Notes under the pieces: model-generated
Told to the model about the DNA's origin: nothing
Databases searched by the model: none
The model's input: the letters and a program-made list of their open reading frames with translations, nothing else
Shown here: positions 14,525 through 23,862 of the stretch, piece after piece
How positions within the stretch are numbered: the first letter of the stretch is position 1
Layout of the letters: every line of letters starts with the position of its first letter
Translations under genes and position numbers: made by a program
Assembly (NCBI GenBank): GCA_018883425.1
Contig: VFQY01000009.1
Location: 1-47,114 of the forward strand
From: Candidatus Omnitrophota bacterium
GTDB taxonomy: Bacteria > Omnitrophota > Omnitrophia > Omnitrophales > Aquincolibacteriaceae
Direction: 5' to 3'
Length of the DNA stretch: 47,114 bases

Positions 14525-15902
14525 AGCAGCGCGTTATTTTGGACTGAAGCCTCTTGCGCCGAGCCCCGGTGAAACGCTTTGTCGGGGAGCATCGATCGAC
14601 ACGCGCTCGATCCGCCCCGGAGATTGTTTTTTTGCGCTTTCGGGCCAATCGGTCGACGGTCATCAGTTTTTGGAAAAAGCTTTTTCGTTGGGCGCCTCTG
14701 CGGCTGTGGTTTCGCAGCATTATGTTCAGAGCCTTGGAGAGGGGAAGGCGCTCCCGCATGGGTTTAAGAATGTCCTCTGCGTGGAGGATCCTGCCGCTTT
14801 TCTGGCCGATCTCGCCAGCTGGCATCGGTCTAAATTTGCGATCCCGTTTGTGGGCATCACGGGAAGTGTGGGCAAGACGAGCACGAAGGAATTCTTGCGG
14901 TATTTGCTCCAAACGCAGTCTCCGCCTGAATCCGTGCTGGCAACGAAGGGGAACCTTAACAATCATTTGGGGCTGCCTCTGACGCTTCTTGAACTCCATG
15001 AAGGTCACCGTTTTTGCGTAGCCGAAATGGGGGCTAATGCCCCGGGCGATATTGCTTTTCTGTGCCGGATTCTCAAACCCGATGCGGGCATTGTGACGTG
15101 TGTTGCTCCTGTTCATCTCGAGGGGATGGGCAGTCTCCAGGGAATTTACAAGACCAAGACGGATCTGTTCCGGGCCCTCAAACCCGGAGCAATCGCTGTG
15201 ACCTCGGCGGGCGATCCTGAAATGGACGGGATCCTGGAGAATATTCCCGTGCGGGTTTTAAAGGCGGGTTTGCAGCAAGATTGCGAGGGAAGCTTTTCAG
15301 ACGTTCAAGTGACGGGTGATTGGGTGTCCTTCCTCTACCGAGGACAAAAGAGATTTTCTTTTCCGGGGCTCGCGGGATTTCTTGCGCTGAATGCCTCGTT
15401 GGCCCTGCTCCTGGCGGAAAGTTTGGGTGTATTACCGGGGAAATTACCCGATCGTTGGGAGGGATTCCAGCTGCCTGACGGGCGATTTACGATCAAAACC
15501 CTTTCAGGGGGCATTCGCGTCATTTATGACGGCTATAACGCCAGCCCCAAGTCCTTCGAAAAAGCGCTGGAGACCCTCACGATGATCCCTTGCGAAGGCA
15601 AGAGAATTGTGGTCTTTTCGGATATGCGTGAACTCGGCGATGCTTCGGCGGACTTCCACCGTGCGTTGGGTTTGTCGATTGACCGAAGCGGTCTCGACGC
15701 AGCGTATGCTTTTGGACAAGAGTCACGGGCTGCCATCGAGGCCATGAGTCAGATTTCTGACGCCCGTCATTTTGATGGTCCTGACGACTTGTCGGCCTAT
15801 CTAGGCGGCAGGCTTGAAAAGGGGGATATGCTGCTTCTCAAGGCCTCGAGAGGTATGAAGATCGAGCGGGTTTTGGAGAGACTTGAAAAAAATCCAGGCT
15901 GA
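14508..15902 (+). CDS. murF: UDP-MurNAc-pentapeptide synthetase (MurF)
   Basis: MurF joins D-Ala-D-Ala to the UDP-MurNAc-tripeptide. The 464 residues contain the Mur-ligase P-loop I-T-G-S-V-G-K-T-S-T (about 116-125), the K-G-N-L-N-N-H-L-G-L-P motif and the late Y-N-A-S-P segment typical of MurF. GTG 14508 lies inside the end of murE, so translation is probably coupled. A gap of 112 bases follows, the longest break in the cluster. Confidence 0.96.
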   Translation: MFSFPEAARYFGLKPLAPSPGETLCRGASIDTRSIRPGDCFFALSGQSVDGHQFLEKAFSLGASAAVVSQHYVQSLGEGKALPHGFKNVLCVEDPAAFLADLASWHRSKFAIPFVGITGSVGKTSTKEFLRYLLQTQSPPESVLATKGNLNNHLGLPLTLLELHEGHRFCVAEMGANAPGDIAFLCRILKPDAGIVTCVAPVHLEGMGSLQGIYKTKTDLFRALKPGAIAVTSAGDPEMDGILENIPVRVLKAGLQQDCEGSFSDVQVTGDWVSFLYRGQKRFSFPGLAGFLALNASLALLLAESLGVLPGKLPDRWEGFQLPDGRFTIKTLSGGIRVIYDGYNASPKSFEKALETLTMIPCEGKRIVVFSDMRELGDASADFHRALGLSIDRSGLDAAYAFGQESRAAIEAMSQISDARHFDGPDDLSAYLGGRLEKGDMLLLKASRGMKIERVLERLEKNPG

Positions 15903-15981
15903 AGGGACGCCAATGCGCATTTCTTACTTTTGGGCATTCACATTTAGATGGAATGGACGATAACTAGAGACACTTTTAACC

Positions 15982-15995
15982 GAGAGTTCGCTCTC
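15982..15995 (+). promoter_or_regulatory. UUCG-capped hairpin in the murF-mraY gap
   Basis: GAGAG-TTCG-CTCTC forms a perfect 5-bp stem with a very stable UUCG tetraloop, ending 19 bases before the mraY ATG. No T tract follows, so it is not an intrinsic terminator. It may be an mRNA end-stabiliser, an RNase-processing boundary or a translational control element for mraY, which lacks a clear ribosome site. Confidence 0.5.
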
Positions 15996-16014
15996 CTGAA
16001 GCAGACCGGATTTC

Positions 16015-17100
16015 ATGCTTTATTTCCTAGCGCCTTTAAGCGATGTTTCGATAATTTTTAATCTTTTCCGCTACATCACGTTCCGCTCCGCCGGGGCCAG
16101 CATTACGGCCTTTCTGTTTTGTCTCCTTGCCGGTCCGCCGATTATACGTGCCTTAGAAAGGATCAATATCACCGCTCATCAGAAGCGGGAGCATGCCGAG
16201 GCTCTTCACAAGCTCTATTCCGGCAAAAAGAATGTGCCCACCATGGGCGGAATCCTGATTGTCGCCAGCGTGCTGACCTCGATGTTTTTTTGGGGTAATT
16301 TCACCAACCGATTTGTCTGGATTCTTCTTTTTGTGATGACGGCGTTTGCCGTTGTGGGTTTCTTTGACGATTGGATTAAGCTGAAATCCAAGAGCTCCCG
16401 AGGTCTGAGCGCGAGGATGAAGTTTTACGGACAGCTGATCATCGGCCTGCTGCTCGGCCTCTACCTTTATTTTGATCCCAACTTCGATCTCAGACTTCAT
16501 GTCCCCTTTCTCAAAGCTGAAACTCTGTCATTCGGGCTTTTTTTTATACCTTTCGTAGTGTTCGTGCTTGTGGGCACGTCCAATGCGCTCAATCTGACGG
16601 ACGGTTTGGACGGGCTCGCGATCGGCTGCATGCTCTTTTGTATCGGGGCTTTTTCGATCGTCAGCTATATTGTCGGGCATGCAGAGTTTGCCCGATACCT
16701 CTCGATTTCACACATTCCTGAGGCTGGCGAGATTACGGTTTTCTGCTCAGCGCTGGTGGGTGCTAGTGCCGGATTTCTTTGGTATAACTCTTATCCCGCT
16801 CAGGTCATCATGGGAGATACGGGATCTCTTTCACTTGGCGGGGCGCTTGGAGCTGTTGCGGTCCTGATCAAAAAAGAGTTAATGCTGGTGATCGTCGGGG
16901 GCGTTTTTGTCTGGGAAGCTCTTTCCGTGATCCTTCAGGTGACAAGCTTCAAGCTGACAAAAAAGCGTATCTTCCTCATGTCGCCTTTCCATCATCACCT
17001 ACAGCTTAAGGGATGGCCGGAGTCTAAAGTAACGGTCCGCCTTTGGATCATCGCGTTGATTTTGGCGGTGGCGGGTTTGAGCACCTTGAAGGTGCGCTGA
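16015..17100 (+). CDS. mraY: phospho-N-acetylmuramoyl-pentapeptide transferase (MraY)
   Basis: MraY moves phospho-MurNAc-pentapeptide from UDP onto undecaprenyl phosphate in the inner membrane, giving lipid I. The 361-residue polytopic protein has the family marks: T-M-G-G (about 76-79), F-F-D-D-W-I-K (about 118-124), N-L-T-D-G-L-D-G-L-A (about 193-202) and the histidine loop F-H-H-H-L-Q-L-K-G-W. About ten hydrophobic helices are visible. Its TGA overlaps the murD ATG (TGATG). Confidence 0.97.
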   Translation: MLYFLAPLSDVSIIFNLFRYITFRSAGASITAFLFCLLAGPPIIRALERINITAHQKREHAEALHKLYSGKKNVPTMGGILIVASVLTSMFFWGNFTNRFVWILLFVMTAFAVVGFFDDWIKLKSKSSRGLSARMKFYGQLIIGLLLGLYLYFDPNFDLRLHVPFLKAETLSFGLFFIPFVVFVLVGTSNALNLTDGLDGLAIGCMLFCIGAFSIVSYIVGHAEFARYLSISHIPEAGEITVFCSALVGASAGFLWYNSYPAQVIMGDTGSLSLGGALGAVAVLIKKELMLVIVGGVFVWEALSVILQVTSFKLTKKRIFLMSPFHHHLQLKGWPESKVTVRLWIIALILAVAGLSTLKVR

Positions 17101-18389
17101 TGCATCCCGGAAGGAAGGTGTCTGTCCTCGGGCTTGGCAAAAGCGGAGTTCAGGGGGCGCTTTTTCTCAAAAAGCGGGGCTATGAAGTTTTTGCCTCCGA
17201 ATCAGCCGATCATGAGAGCGCCCGCGGGCAAGCTGAAATGCTCCGGTCTCAAGGGGTAGAAGCAGAGACAGGAACCCACAGTGCCGAGCGGATTTTAACC
17301 TCGGATTGGGTTCTCATTTCTCCTGGAATTTCTCCCAAGACTCCCATTTATCAAACCCTACTCCGGGCCGCCAAGCCTGTCTTCAGTGAGATCGAGGTTG
17401 CCAGCTGGTTCTGTCAGTCCAAGCGCATTCTTGCCGTAACCGGATCCTCCGGCAAGACCACGGTTGCAACACTCCTCGCCCGAGTCCTTGAAGCTTCCGG
17501 AGCACCGACCCTCTGCTGCGGTAATATCGGAAATCCATGGATTGGCGAGCTCGAGAGGATAGTCCCTGAAACCTCCGTAGTTCTCGAAATAAGTTCGTTT
17601 CAGCTCCAGCAATGTTTCAGCTTCCGTCCGCACACGGCCATTCTTCTGAACATCTCTCCGAATCATCTAGACTGGCACCGCGACATGAAGGACTATGCCG
17701 GCGCCAAGTTCAGAATTTTTCAAAATCAGCGTCCCGGGGATTTCGCATTCTTAAGACGCGAGGACATGGAGAATTTTTTTCCTGAGTTCAAATCCGAGGC
17801 AGAGGTTTGTTATTTTGACCTTGATTTAACAGGGAACCCGAATGAGGGTGTGATCAGGAAGGTTGCGGCCCGGCTCGGCATCCGCTCGGATGCCGTCGAT
17901 CGGGTGCTGGCGGATTTTTCGGGTCTTGAACATCGGCTAGAGCGGGTAGCTGAGTTCGGCGGAGTGACCTTTGTCAATGATTCTAAGGCTACGACCACGG
18001 CGGCGCTCGCCTGGGCACTCGAAAAATACGCTGACCGCAGCGTGTGCCTGATTGCCGGCGGCATCGCCAAGAGCGCCGACTATCATACGATTCGGGAGTT
18101 GATCCGCAGGAAGGTGAGAAAGGTTTGTCTGATGGGGGACGCGGCTCCTGTGCTGGAAGCCGCATGGGGAGGGGCTGCCCCGATCTACAGAGCGGACAAT
18201 CTAGCCGATGCTCTGAGCGAGGCTTGCGCCGCGGCGGGCAGCAGCGGCACGGTTCTGCTGTCGCCGGCATGTTCCAGTTTCGATATGTTCAAAAATTACC
18301 AAGAGCGGGGCCGGATCTTTAAAGAGCTCGTTCAGGCCCGGATCTCCGGAAAATCCCGAGCCGAGGCACCCTCCGGGGTGGGGTCCTAA
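17100..18389 (+). CDS. murD: UDP-MurNAc-L-alanine--D-glutamate ligase (MurD)
   Basis: MurD adds D-glutamate, the second stem residue. The start is the ATG that overlaps the mraY stop; an upstream in-frame extension lies within mraY and does not look like MurD. The resulting 429 residues show an N-terminal Rossmann-like motif (V-L-G-L-G-K-S-G), the ATP loop T-G-S-S-G-K-T-T (about 114-121), N-H-L-D-W-H near 190 and the C-terminal L-S-P-A-C-S-S-F-D-M-F signature. The stop abuts ftsW directly. Confidence 0.96.
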   Translation: MHPGRKVSVLGLGKSGVQGALFLKKRGYEVFASESADHESARGQAEMLRSQGVEAETGTHSAERILTSDWVLISPGISPKTPIYQTLLRAAKPVFSEIEVASWFCQSKRILAVTGSSGKTTVATLLARVLEASGAPTLCCGNIGNPWIGELERIVPETSVVLEISSFQLQQCFSFRPHTAILLNISPNHLDWHRDMKDYAGAKFRIFQNQRPGDFAFLRREDMENFFPEFKSEAEVCYFDLDLTGNPNEGVIRKVAARLGIRSDAVDRVLADFSGLEHRLERVAEFGGVTFVNDSKATTTAALAWALEKYADRSVCLIAGGIAKSADYHTIRELIRRKVRKVCLMGDAAPVLEAAWGGAAPIYRADNLADALSEACAAAGSSGTVLLSPACSSFDMFKNYQERGRIFKELVQARISGKSRAEAPSGVGS

Positions 18390-19496
18390 ATGTCTTTTCC
18401 CGCCCGCGTCCTGTTCATTGCAGTCTATCTGCTCGTCTCCGTGGGCATTGTGATGACTTACAGCGCCAGTGCTGTTTATGCGGAGCAAATCTATGGCAAT
18501 TCCATGTATTTTCTCATCCGCCAGCTCATCTTCGTCATCATTGGAACCTTTTTTATGATTCTGACTGCGATGTCATCCGTTCATTTCTGGAAGAAACATT
18601 CCCGCGAAGTCATTCTGTTTGCCATCCTCATGATGATTCTTGTTTTTGTGCCGGGAGTTGGACGCGAAGCGGGCGGAGCTCAGCGGTGGATCCGCCTTGG
18701 CGCAGGGATCAATTTTCAGCCGGTGGAGTTTGCTAAAATAGCTGTCTGTATTTATTTAAGCGATTATATGACGCGGAAAATCAAGGTGATTAAACAGGGA
18801 AGTCTGCCGATCTTGATCCCGCCTATGATTCTCATCGGAGGGGTCTGCGGTCTGTCTCTCCTGCAGCCGGATCTTGGCTCGACGGTTATCATCCTTCTCG
18901 TGACCTCTATTTTGATTTTTATGGCAGGCATCAAGATGCGCTATGTTTTCATCGCCTTTTCTGCGATGATCCCGGTGTTTTACATGCTGGTAGCGCGGGT
19001 GCCCTACCGAATGAGCCGCATCACGGCCTATCTCAATCCCTGGGAAGATCCACAGGGCAGCGGATTCCAGATCATTCAGTCTTTTCTTGCTTTCGGCATG
19101 GGAGGCATCAAAGGCGTCGGGCTCGGGCAGAGCACGCAGAAACTTTTTTACTTACCCTCCAGCTACAACGATTTCATCTTTTCTGTGATCGGGGAGGAGC
19201 TCGGACTCATCGGAATGTTGTTTGTCCTCACACTTTATGCCGTGATTTTTATCTGCGGAATTCAGATTGCGGGCCGTGCTAAAAGCGATCATGAAAAAAT
19301 GATGACGACTGCGCTTATCATGCTGATTTTGTTTCAAGCTCTGATCAACGTCCTGGTGGCAACCGGTTTAATTCCGACAAAAGGTTTGCCGCTTCCCTTT
19401 GTCAGCTATGGCGGCACGTCGATTGTCTTTAATCTGATGGCCGTAGGGTTTCTTCTTTGTCTGGATCGTGCGTCCTATCAGAGGCGAGCATTTTAG
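18390..19496 (+). CDS. ftsW: FtsW, septal peptidoglycan glycosyltransferase (SEDS family)
   Basis: FtsW polymerises lipid II at the septum together with a class B penicillin-binding protein. The 368-residue, roughly ten-helix protein carries the SEDS marks G-x-x-R-W-I (A-Q-R-W-I-R-L, near 98), F-Q-P-V-E-F-A-K (near 111), Q-P-D-L-G-S (near 159) and the late P-L-P-F-V-S-Y-G-G-T-S. Its place between murD and murG identifies it as FtsW rather than RodA. Its usual partner FtsI is not in the window. Confidence 0.95.
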   Translation: MSFPARVLFIAVYLLVSVGIVMTYSASAVYAEQIYGNSMYFLIRQLIFVIIGTFFMILTAMSSVHFWKKHSREVILFAILMMILVFVPGVGREAGGAQRWIRLGAGINFQPVEFAKIAVCIYLSDYMTRKIKVIKQGSLPILIPPMILIGGVCGLSLLQPDLGSTVIILLVTSILIFMAGIKMRYVFIAFSAMIPVFYMLVARVPYRMSRITAYLNPWEDPQGSGFQIIQSFLAFGMGGIKGVGLGQSTQKLFYLPSSYNDFIFSVIGEELGLIGMLFVLTLYAVIFICGIQIAGRAKSDHEKMMTTALIMLILFQALINVLVATGLIPTKGLPLPFVSYGGTSIVFNLMAVGFLLCLDRASYQRRAF

Positions 19497-19509
19497 AACA
19501 ATAGAAAAC

Positions 19510-20646
19510 ATGCCGATGTCAAACGATCCTCCCGTGATTGCCGTTTTTGCAGGTCCCTCCGGAGGGCATCTCTTTCCCGCGTTAGCTTTCTCAGAAAAGT
19601 TTAAAGAGAAAGTACCCAAAGCGCGCCTTTTTTTTGTGACCAGCCTCAAAGGCGAACCTTTGATTCAGGGATTCCCGAAGCATGTGTTCGAGGAAATTAT
19701 TTTTCTCGAAAACTTTCCGTCGAGCCCAGGAATTTCCTTGCGGACGCTGACCTTTTTGCTAAAATTGGTCCGCGCCTTCGAGGAGTCTTACCGGTGCCTT
19801 TCCCGCTTGCATCCTGATCTGTGTATTGGGTTTGGGAGTTACGTTTCTTTTCCGGGTATCGTGCTGAGTTCAATCAAGAAAATACCGACCTTGATTCACG
19901 AACAAAATCAGGTTCCGGGCAAGGCGAATCGGCATCTTGCGGTCTGGGTTAAGACTGTGGCGGTAAGCTTTCCGGAGACGTTCAGCGAAATCCCGGCCCG
20001 CAGGCGGGCGCTCACCGGGCTGCCTCTTCGAAGCCAGCTCACAGAGGCGGCGGCCCGAAGCCGCGGGCTCCAGTCTGAAGCACCGCGGGACTCAAAAAAA
20101 TTCAGTCTTCTCGTTGTCGGGGGATCCCAGGGAGCAAACTCGATTAATCGCGCGGTCCTCGGTGCTTTTTCAAATCTTACGTCTGAAGAAAAAAACGAAT
20201 TCGCCGTTACTCATATCACGGGAAAATCGGACTTTGAAGCCGTTTCTGAGGCTTACCGCGGACTGAATATCAAAGCGCGGGTTTTTCCCTTCTTTGAGAA
20301 CATGGAAGCCCTTTATGCGGAAGCGGATTTGGCGGTCTGCCGAGCGGGAGCGAATACCCTCTTCGAACTTGCTCTCTTCGGTGTTCCAGCGATCCTGATC
20401 CCTTACCCTTACGCGGGAGGGCACCAGCAGGAAAACGCGACTGAATTTGTGAACAGGGGAGCTGCTTTTTGCGAGCCTGAAGCCGCGTTGACGGCGGAAA
20501 GGCTGCTGACTCTGATGCGTGACGTGAAGGGGAATTTGCCCCTGAGAAGAAAGATGGCGGCCGCCATGAGGACATTTTCCGCTGAAGACGCGCCTCTGAG
20601 ACTCGTCGAACTAGCGCTGACCCATTTGAAAGGACAAAAACCGTGA
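19510..20646 (+). CDS. murG: UDP-GlcNAc:lipid I GlcNAc transferase (MurG)
   Basis: MurG adds GlcNAc to lipid I at the inner face of the membrane, completing lipid II. From ATG 19510 the protein is 378 residues; a GTG at 19468 would overlap ftsW by 29 bases and adds atypical residues. Markers are A-G-P-S-G-G-H (a variant of the usual G-G-T-G-G-H loop), H-E-Q-N-Q-V-P-G-K-A-N, G-G-S-Q-G-A-N-S-I-N, and the donor site R-A-G-A-N-T-L-F-E-L with Y-P-Y-A-G-G-H-Q-Q-E-N-A. The stop overlaps murC (GTGA). Confidence 0.96.
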   Translation: MPMSNDPPVIAVFAGPSGGHLFPALAFSEKFKEKVPKARLFFVTSLKGEPLIQGFPKHVFEEIIFLENFPSSPGISLRTLTFLLKLVRAFEESYRCLSRLHPDLCIGFGSYVSFPGIVLSSIKKIPTLIHEQNQVPGKANRHLAVWVKTVAVSFPETFSEIPARRRALTGLPLRSQLTEAAARSRGLQSEAPRDSKKFSLLVVGGSQGANSINRAVLGAFSNLTSEEKNEFAVTHITGKSDFEAVSEAYRGLNIKARVFPFFENMEALYAEADLAVCRAGANTLFELALFGVPAILIPYPYAGGHQQENATEFVNRGAAFCEPEAALTAERLLTLMRDVKGNLPLRRKMAAAMRTFSAEDAPLRLVELALTHLKGQKP

Positions 20647-22043
20647 ACCCCAAAAATCAGGATTTGATCGGCAGCGCAAAAAAGATCTATTTCGTCGGTA
20701 TCGGCGGTGTGGGTATGAGCGGACTGGCGCAGGTTCTGAATCATCAGGGCTTTCAGGTTTGCGGTTCAGATTCAGCAGAAAGTAAGCAGACCCAGGCGCT
20801 CCGCAAAGCAGGCATCCAGGTGTTCTCGGAGATCGCTCCCACGGTCGTCTCCAGCTGTGACCTTCTCATTTATTCTTCGGCCATTCCTTACCATCATCCC
20901 GAGCTGGAAACCGCCCGCAAGCACGGCCTTAAGATTTATCACAGGGCTCAAATTCTCTCCTCGCTTTTGAATCAGGCTGATACGGCGATCGGGGTGACGG
21001 GAACGCACGGGAAGACGACCACGTCATCCATGATTTCTTTTGTGCTTTGCGAGCTCGGCAAGAATCCCACATGTCTCATCGGCGGAGACCTGCTGAATTT
21101 TCAGAGCAATGCAGTTTTGGGAAGCCGTGACCTGTGGGTTGCAGAAGTGGATGAAAGTGACAAAACTCACGAACTCTACGCTCTGAATTATGCAGTCATC
21201 ACAAACCTTGAGCAGGACCATATCGAAAATTACCATACCCATGATGATCTGAAACAGTCCTTCGAGCGTTTTCTTACCGGCTTAGGATCGCCTGGGCTCG
21301 TGGTTTATTCAGGCGAAGACGCGATGTCTGCCGAAATTCTGAAAAACAGTTCCCGTCCGCGCGTCAGTTTTGGATTCTCAAGAGATTGTGATTTTTCAGC
21401 AGACGCTTTGACCATGACTCCTTTCGGCGTGGAGTTCGATCTTTATGAGATAGGCTTCTTTGTGACCCGAGTTCGGCTCTCCGTTCCGGGACGGCATAAC
21501 GTCGCTAATGCGCTCGCCTGTATTGCGGTCCTCAGTCAGCTGGGATTGGATATCGAGGATATCGGCAGGGCCTTGGCCGGCTTCCGCGGCGCACGCCGCA
21601 GACTTGAACTCAAGGCGGATCACGGTAATTGTCTCGTGGTCGACGATTACGCGCACCACCCAACGGAGGTTCTGGCTTCCCTGAAGGCTTTGCGCTCGAT
21701 CGGCAGACGGGTGACCATGATTTTTCAGCCTCACCGCTACACAAGAACGGCTTTTTTCTTCAGGCAATTCGCTGAAGCTCTGAGGGAGGCTGATGAGGTG
21801 ATTTTGACGGAAATCTATCCGGCAGGGGAAAAAAACCCCGGCAATATCGACAGCCGAATGATTTATGATGAATTGGTAAAACTCGGACACGGCGATGTAC
21901 GCGTGGTATCGAAGGACAAAATTATTTCCTCTCTGGATGGATTGCGTGAGCGGGGCGGGGTGATCGCCTTTGTCGGAGCGGGAAATATCGGAGGTGTTGC
22001 GGATGAGTTTGCAAGTCGGCTCAAAGATCTCGCTACGGCCTAA
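20643..22043 (+). CDS. murC: UDP-N-acetylmuramate--L-alanine ligase (MurC)
   Basis: MurC starts the stem peptide by adding L-alanine to UDP-MurNAc. The 466 residues show the N-terminal nucleotide fold (F-V-G-I-G-G-V-G-M-S-G-L), the P-loop G-V-T-G-T-H-G-K-T-T-T (about 117-127), the D-E-S-D motif and the D-D-Y-A-H-H-P-T-E segment of the C-terminal domain. Start is the GTG that overlaps the murG stop. Its 3' end overlaps murB by 41 bases. Confidence 0.97.
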   Translation: MNPKNQDLIGSAKKIYFVGIGGVGMSGLAQVLNHQGFQVCGSDSAESKQTQALRKAGIQVFSEIAPTVVSSCDLLIYSSAIPYHHPELETARKHGLKIYHRAQILSSLLNQADTAIGVTGTHGKTTTSSMISFVLCELGKNPTCLIGGDLLNFQSNAVLGSRDLWVAEVDESDKTHELYALNYAVITNLEQDHIENYHTHDDLKQSFERFLTGLGSPGLVVYSGEDAMSAEILKNSSRPRVSFGFSRDCDFSADALTMTPFGVEFDLYEIGFFVTRVRLSVPGRHNVANALACIAVLSQLGLDIEDIGRALAGFRGARRRLELKADHGNCLVVDDYAHHPTEVLASLKALRSIGRRVTMIFQPHRYTRTAFFFRQFAEALREADEVILTEIYPAGEKNPGNIDSRMIYDELVKLGHGDVRVVSKDKIISSLDGLRERGGVIAFVGAGNIGGVADEFASRLKDLATA

Positions 22044-22917
22044 AGTCCAGCTTTCTCAGCACACCACGATGCAGATCGGGGGACCTGCGGAATCTTTTGC
22101 AGAACCCTCGAATGAGGCGGAGCTTGCTGCTGTTCTCGATTATGCCCGCAGGGAATCTATTCCCACGGTCATCCTGGGGAAGGGGTCCAATGTGATCTTT
22201 CCTGATGAGGGTTTCCCCGGAATTGTGATCACGCTTCTTCAATTCGAAAAAAACAAGATTGAATTTGATCCCGGGATCCCTGAAGTCACGGTTTCTGCCG
22301 GCGTCCACTTATATAAATTTGTTTTGGCCTGCCGTGACCGCGGCTTGGGCGGGGCAGAGTTTCTTGCGAATATTCCCGGGACGGTCGGAGGCGCTCTGGT
22401 CATGAATGCCGGCTTCAGCCGTTTTCCCGGTCAGCGGAGCGAAATCGGCGACATCGTGACCGAGGTCACGGTGATGAATGCTGACGGGTCTACCGAGGTC
22501 TTGACGAAGAACCAGCTTGAATTCCAATACCGAAGATCGAATTTGTCGGGCAGGATCGTGATCGCGGGGCGTATGCGTCTTTGGCGAAGAACGCCCGCCT
22601 TTATCGAGAAAGAAATCCGGGCGTGTTTTAGCTACCGCAATGATAAGCAGGATTTGAAGCATCCGAGTTCGGGTTCCGTCTTCAAAAACCCACCTGCGCC
22701 GCTTCCGGCCGCTGCAAAATTGATCGACGAACTTGGCCTGAAGGGCACCCGGATAGGCGGGATGATGGTTTCACCCAAACACGCGAATTATTTTATCAAT
22801 GCCGGACAAGGGAAATGCTCCGAAATGGCTGAACTTATTCAATTCATACAAGGCAAAGTTTTTGATGCCAAAGGGATCTGGCTTGAGCCGGAAGTCCGCT
22901 TCATTGCGAAACCTTAA
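22003..22917 (+). CDS. murB: UDP-N-acetylenolpyruvoylglucosamine reductase (MurB)
   Basis: MurB reduces UDP-GlcNAc-enolpyruvate to UDP-MurNAc using FAD and NADPH. The start at 22003 is chosen because GGAGGTG (21990-21996) lies six bases upstream inside murC; the upstream in-frame ATG at 21970 adds unrelated residues. The 304-residue product has the FAD motif G-K-G-S-N-V-I, the I-P-G-T-V-G-G-A-L loop, the Y-R-R-S-N-L proton-donor region, S-G-S-V-F-K-N-P and the terminal E-P-E-V glutamate. Short (type II-like) architecture. Confidence 0.95.
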   Translation: MSLQVGSKISLRPKVQLSQHTTMQIGGPAESFAEPSNEAELAAVLDYARRESIPTVILGKGSNVIFPDEGFPGIVITLLQFEKNKIEFDPGIPEVTVSAGVHLYKFVLACRDRGLGGAEFLANIPGTVGGALVMNAGFSRFPGQRSEIGDIVTEVTVMNADGSTEVLTKNQLEFQYRRSNLSGRIVIAGRMRLWRRTPAFIEKEIRACFSYRNDKQDLKHPSSGSVFKNPPAPLPAAAKLIDELGLKGTRIGGMMVSPKHANYFINAGQGKCSEMAELIQFIQGKVFDAKGIWLEPEVRFIAKP

Positions 22918-23833
22918 AATCGGTGTTTTACTCGGGGGAACTTCGCCCGAACGAGAAATCTCAATAAAATCCGGCCAGGCAGTCGCTCAGGCTCTTGCTG
23001 CCCGGGGCTGCACCGTGAGTTTAATTGACCCCGCCGATTTTCCCGGGAATCGTTGCGTTTTCGGAGACATTGATGCCGCTTTCGTGGCGCTGCACGGTGA
23101 GGGCGGTGAAGACGGTTTCATCCAAAAGCAGCTCGAGCGCAAGGGTATCCCTTACACAGGTTCTTCTCCCCGCGGATGCGCTCTCTCACTCGACAAAGAT
23201 AAAGCCAAAAAGGTTTTCCGCAGGTCAGGGATCCCGACCCCGGATTCGAGGCTCATGACGACGCACAACTTTGAGCGGATTCTGAAATCATTCCCAGCCC
23301 CTTTTTTTGTGAAGCCCCCTCAGGACGGTTCAAGCCTTGGAATTTTCCAGGTTGAGAATGCCTCAGAGAGCCGAGCCGGGATCAGGCAAGCTCTCCGCCG
23401 TTACCGCAGACTGTTAATCGAGAGAAAAATCGAAGGGCGGGAATTTACCGTCGGCGTTTTAGGATCCAAAGCGCTCCCCGTGATTGAGCTCCGTCCCAAG
23501 GCGGCATTTTACGATTACCAAACCAAGTACACGAAGGGGCGCTGTGATTATCATGTGCCGGCGCCGATTCCTGCTGCCCTGACGCGAAAGCTCCAGCGCC
23601 TTGCGCTTGCGGTCCATAAAGTTTTGGAGTTGAGAGATTTCTCGAGAACGGACATCATGGTCGATGGGCAAGGCCGGCCGTTTGTGCTTGAGGCGAATGC
23701 TATTCCGGGTTTCACGGCCCTCAGTCTGGTACCCAAGGCAGCCGCCCACGCGGGAATCCCTTTCGAAAACCTCTGCGAAAGGCTCTTGAAATATGCCGTG
23801 CGCAGAGGGCGGGCTCTCTCTGCCAAACGCTGA
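22904..23833 (+). CDS. ddl: D-alanine--D-alanine ligase (Ddl)
   Basis: Ddl makes the D-Ala-D-Ala used by MurF. A TTG at 22904 gives 309 residues beginning L-R-N-L-K-I-G-V-L-L-G-G-T-S-P-E-R-E-I-S, the normal family N-terminus. Longer starts (ATG 22865 or 22799) lie deep inside murB and add residues the family lacks. ATP-grasp elements follow: V-K-P-P-Q-D-G-S-S-L-G (about 138-148), E-G-R-E-F-T-V-G-V-L and the metal site L-E-A-N-A-I-P-G-F-T. The 3' end is rich in arginine. Confidence 0.93.
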   Translation: MRNLKIGVLLGGTSPEREISIKSGQAVAQALAARGCTVSLIDPADFPGNRCVFGDIDAAFVALHGEGGEDGFIQKQLERKGIPYTGSSPRGCALSLDKDKAKKVFRRSGIPTPDSRLMTTHNFERILKSFPAPFFVKPPQDGSSLGIFQVENASESRAGIRQALRRYRRLLIERKIEGREFTVGVLGSKALPVIELRPKAAFYDYQTKYTKGRCDYHVPAPIPAALTRKLQRLALAVHKVLELRDFSRTDIMVDGQGRPFVLEANAIPGFTALSLVPKAAAHAGIPFENLCERLLKYAVRRGRALSAKR

Positions 23834-23862
23834 GTTACCTTCCGAAAAAGGAGAAAAGGGTC

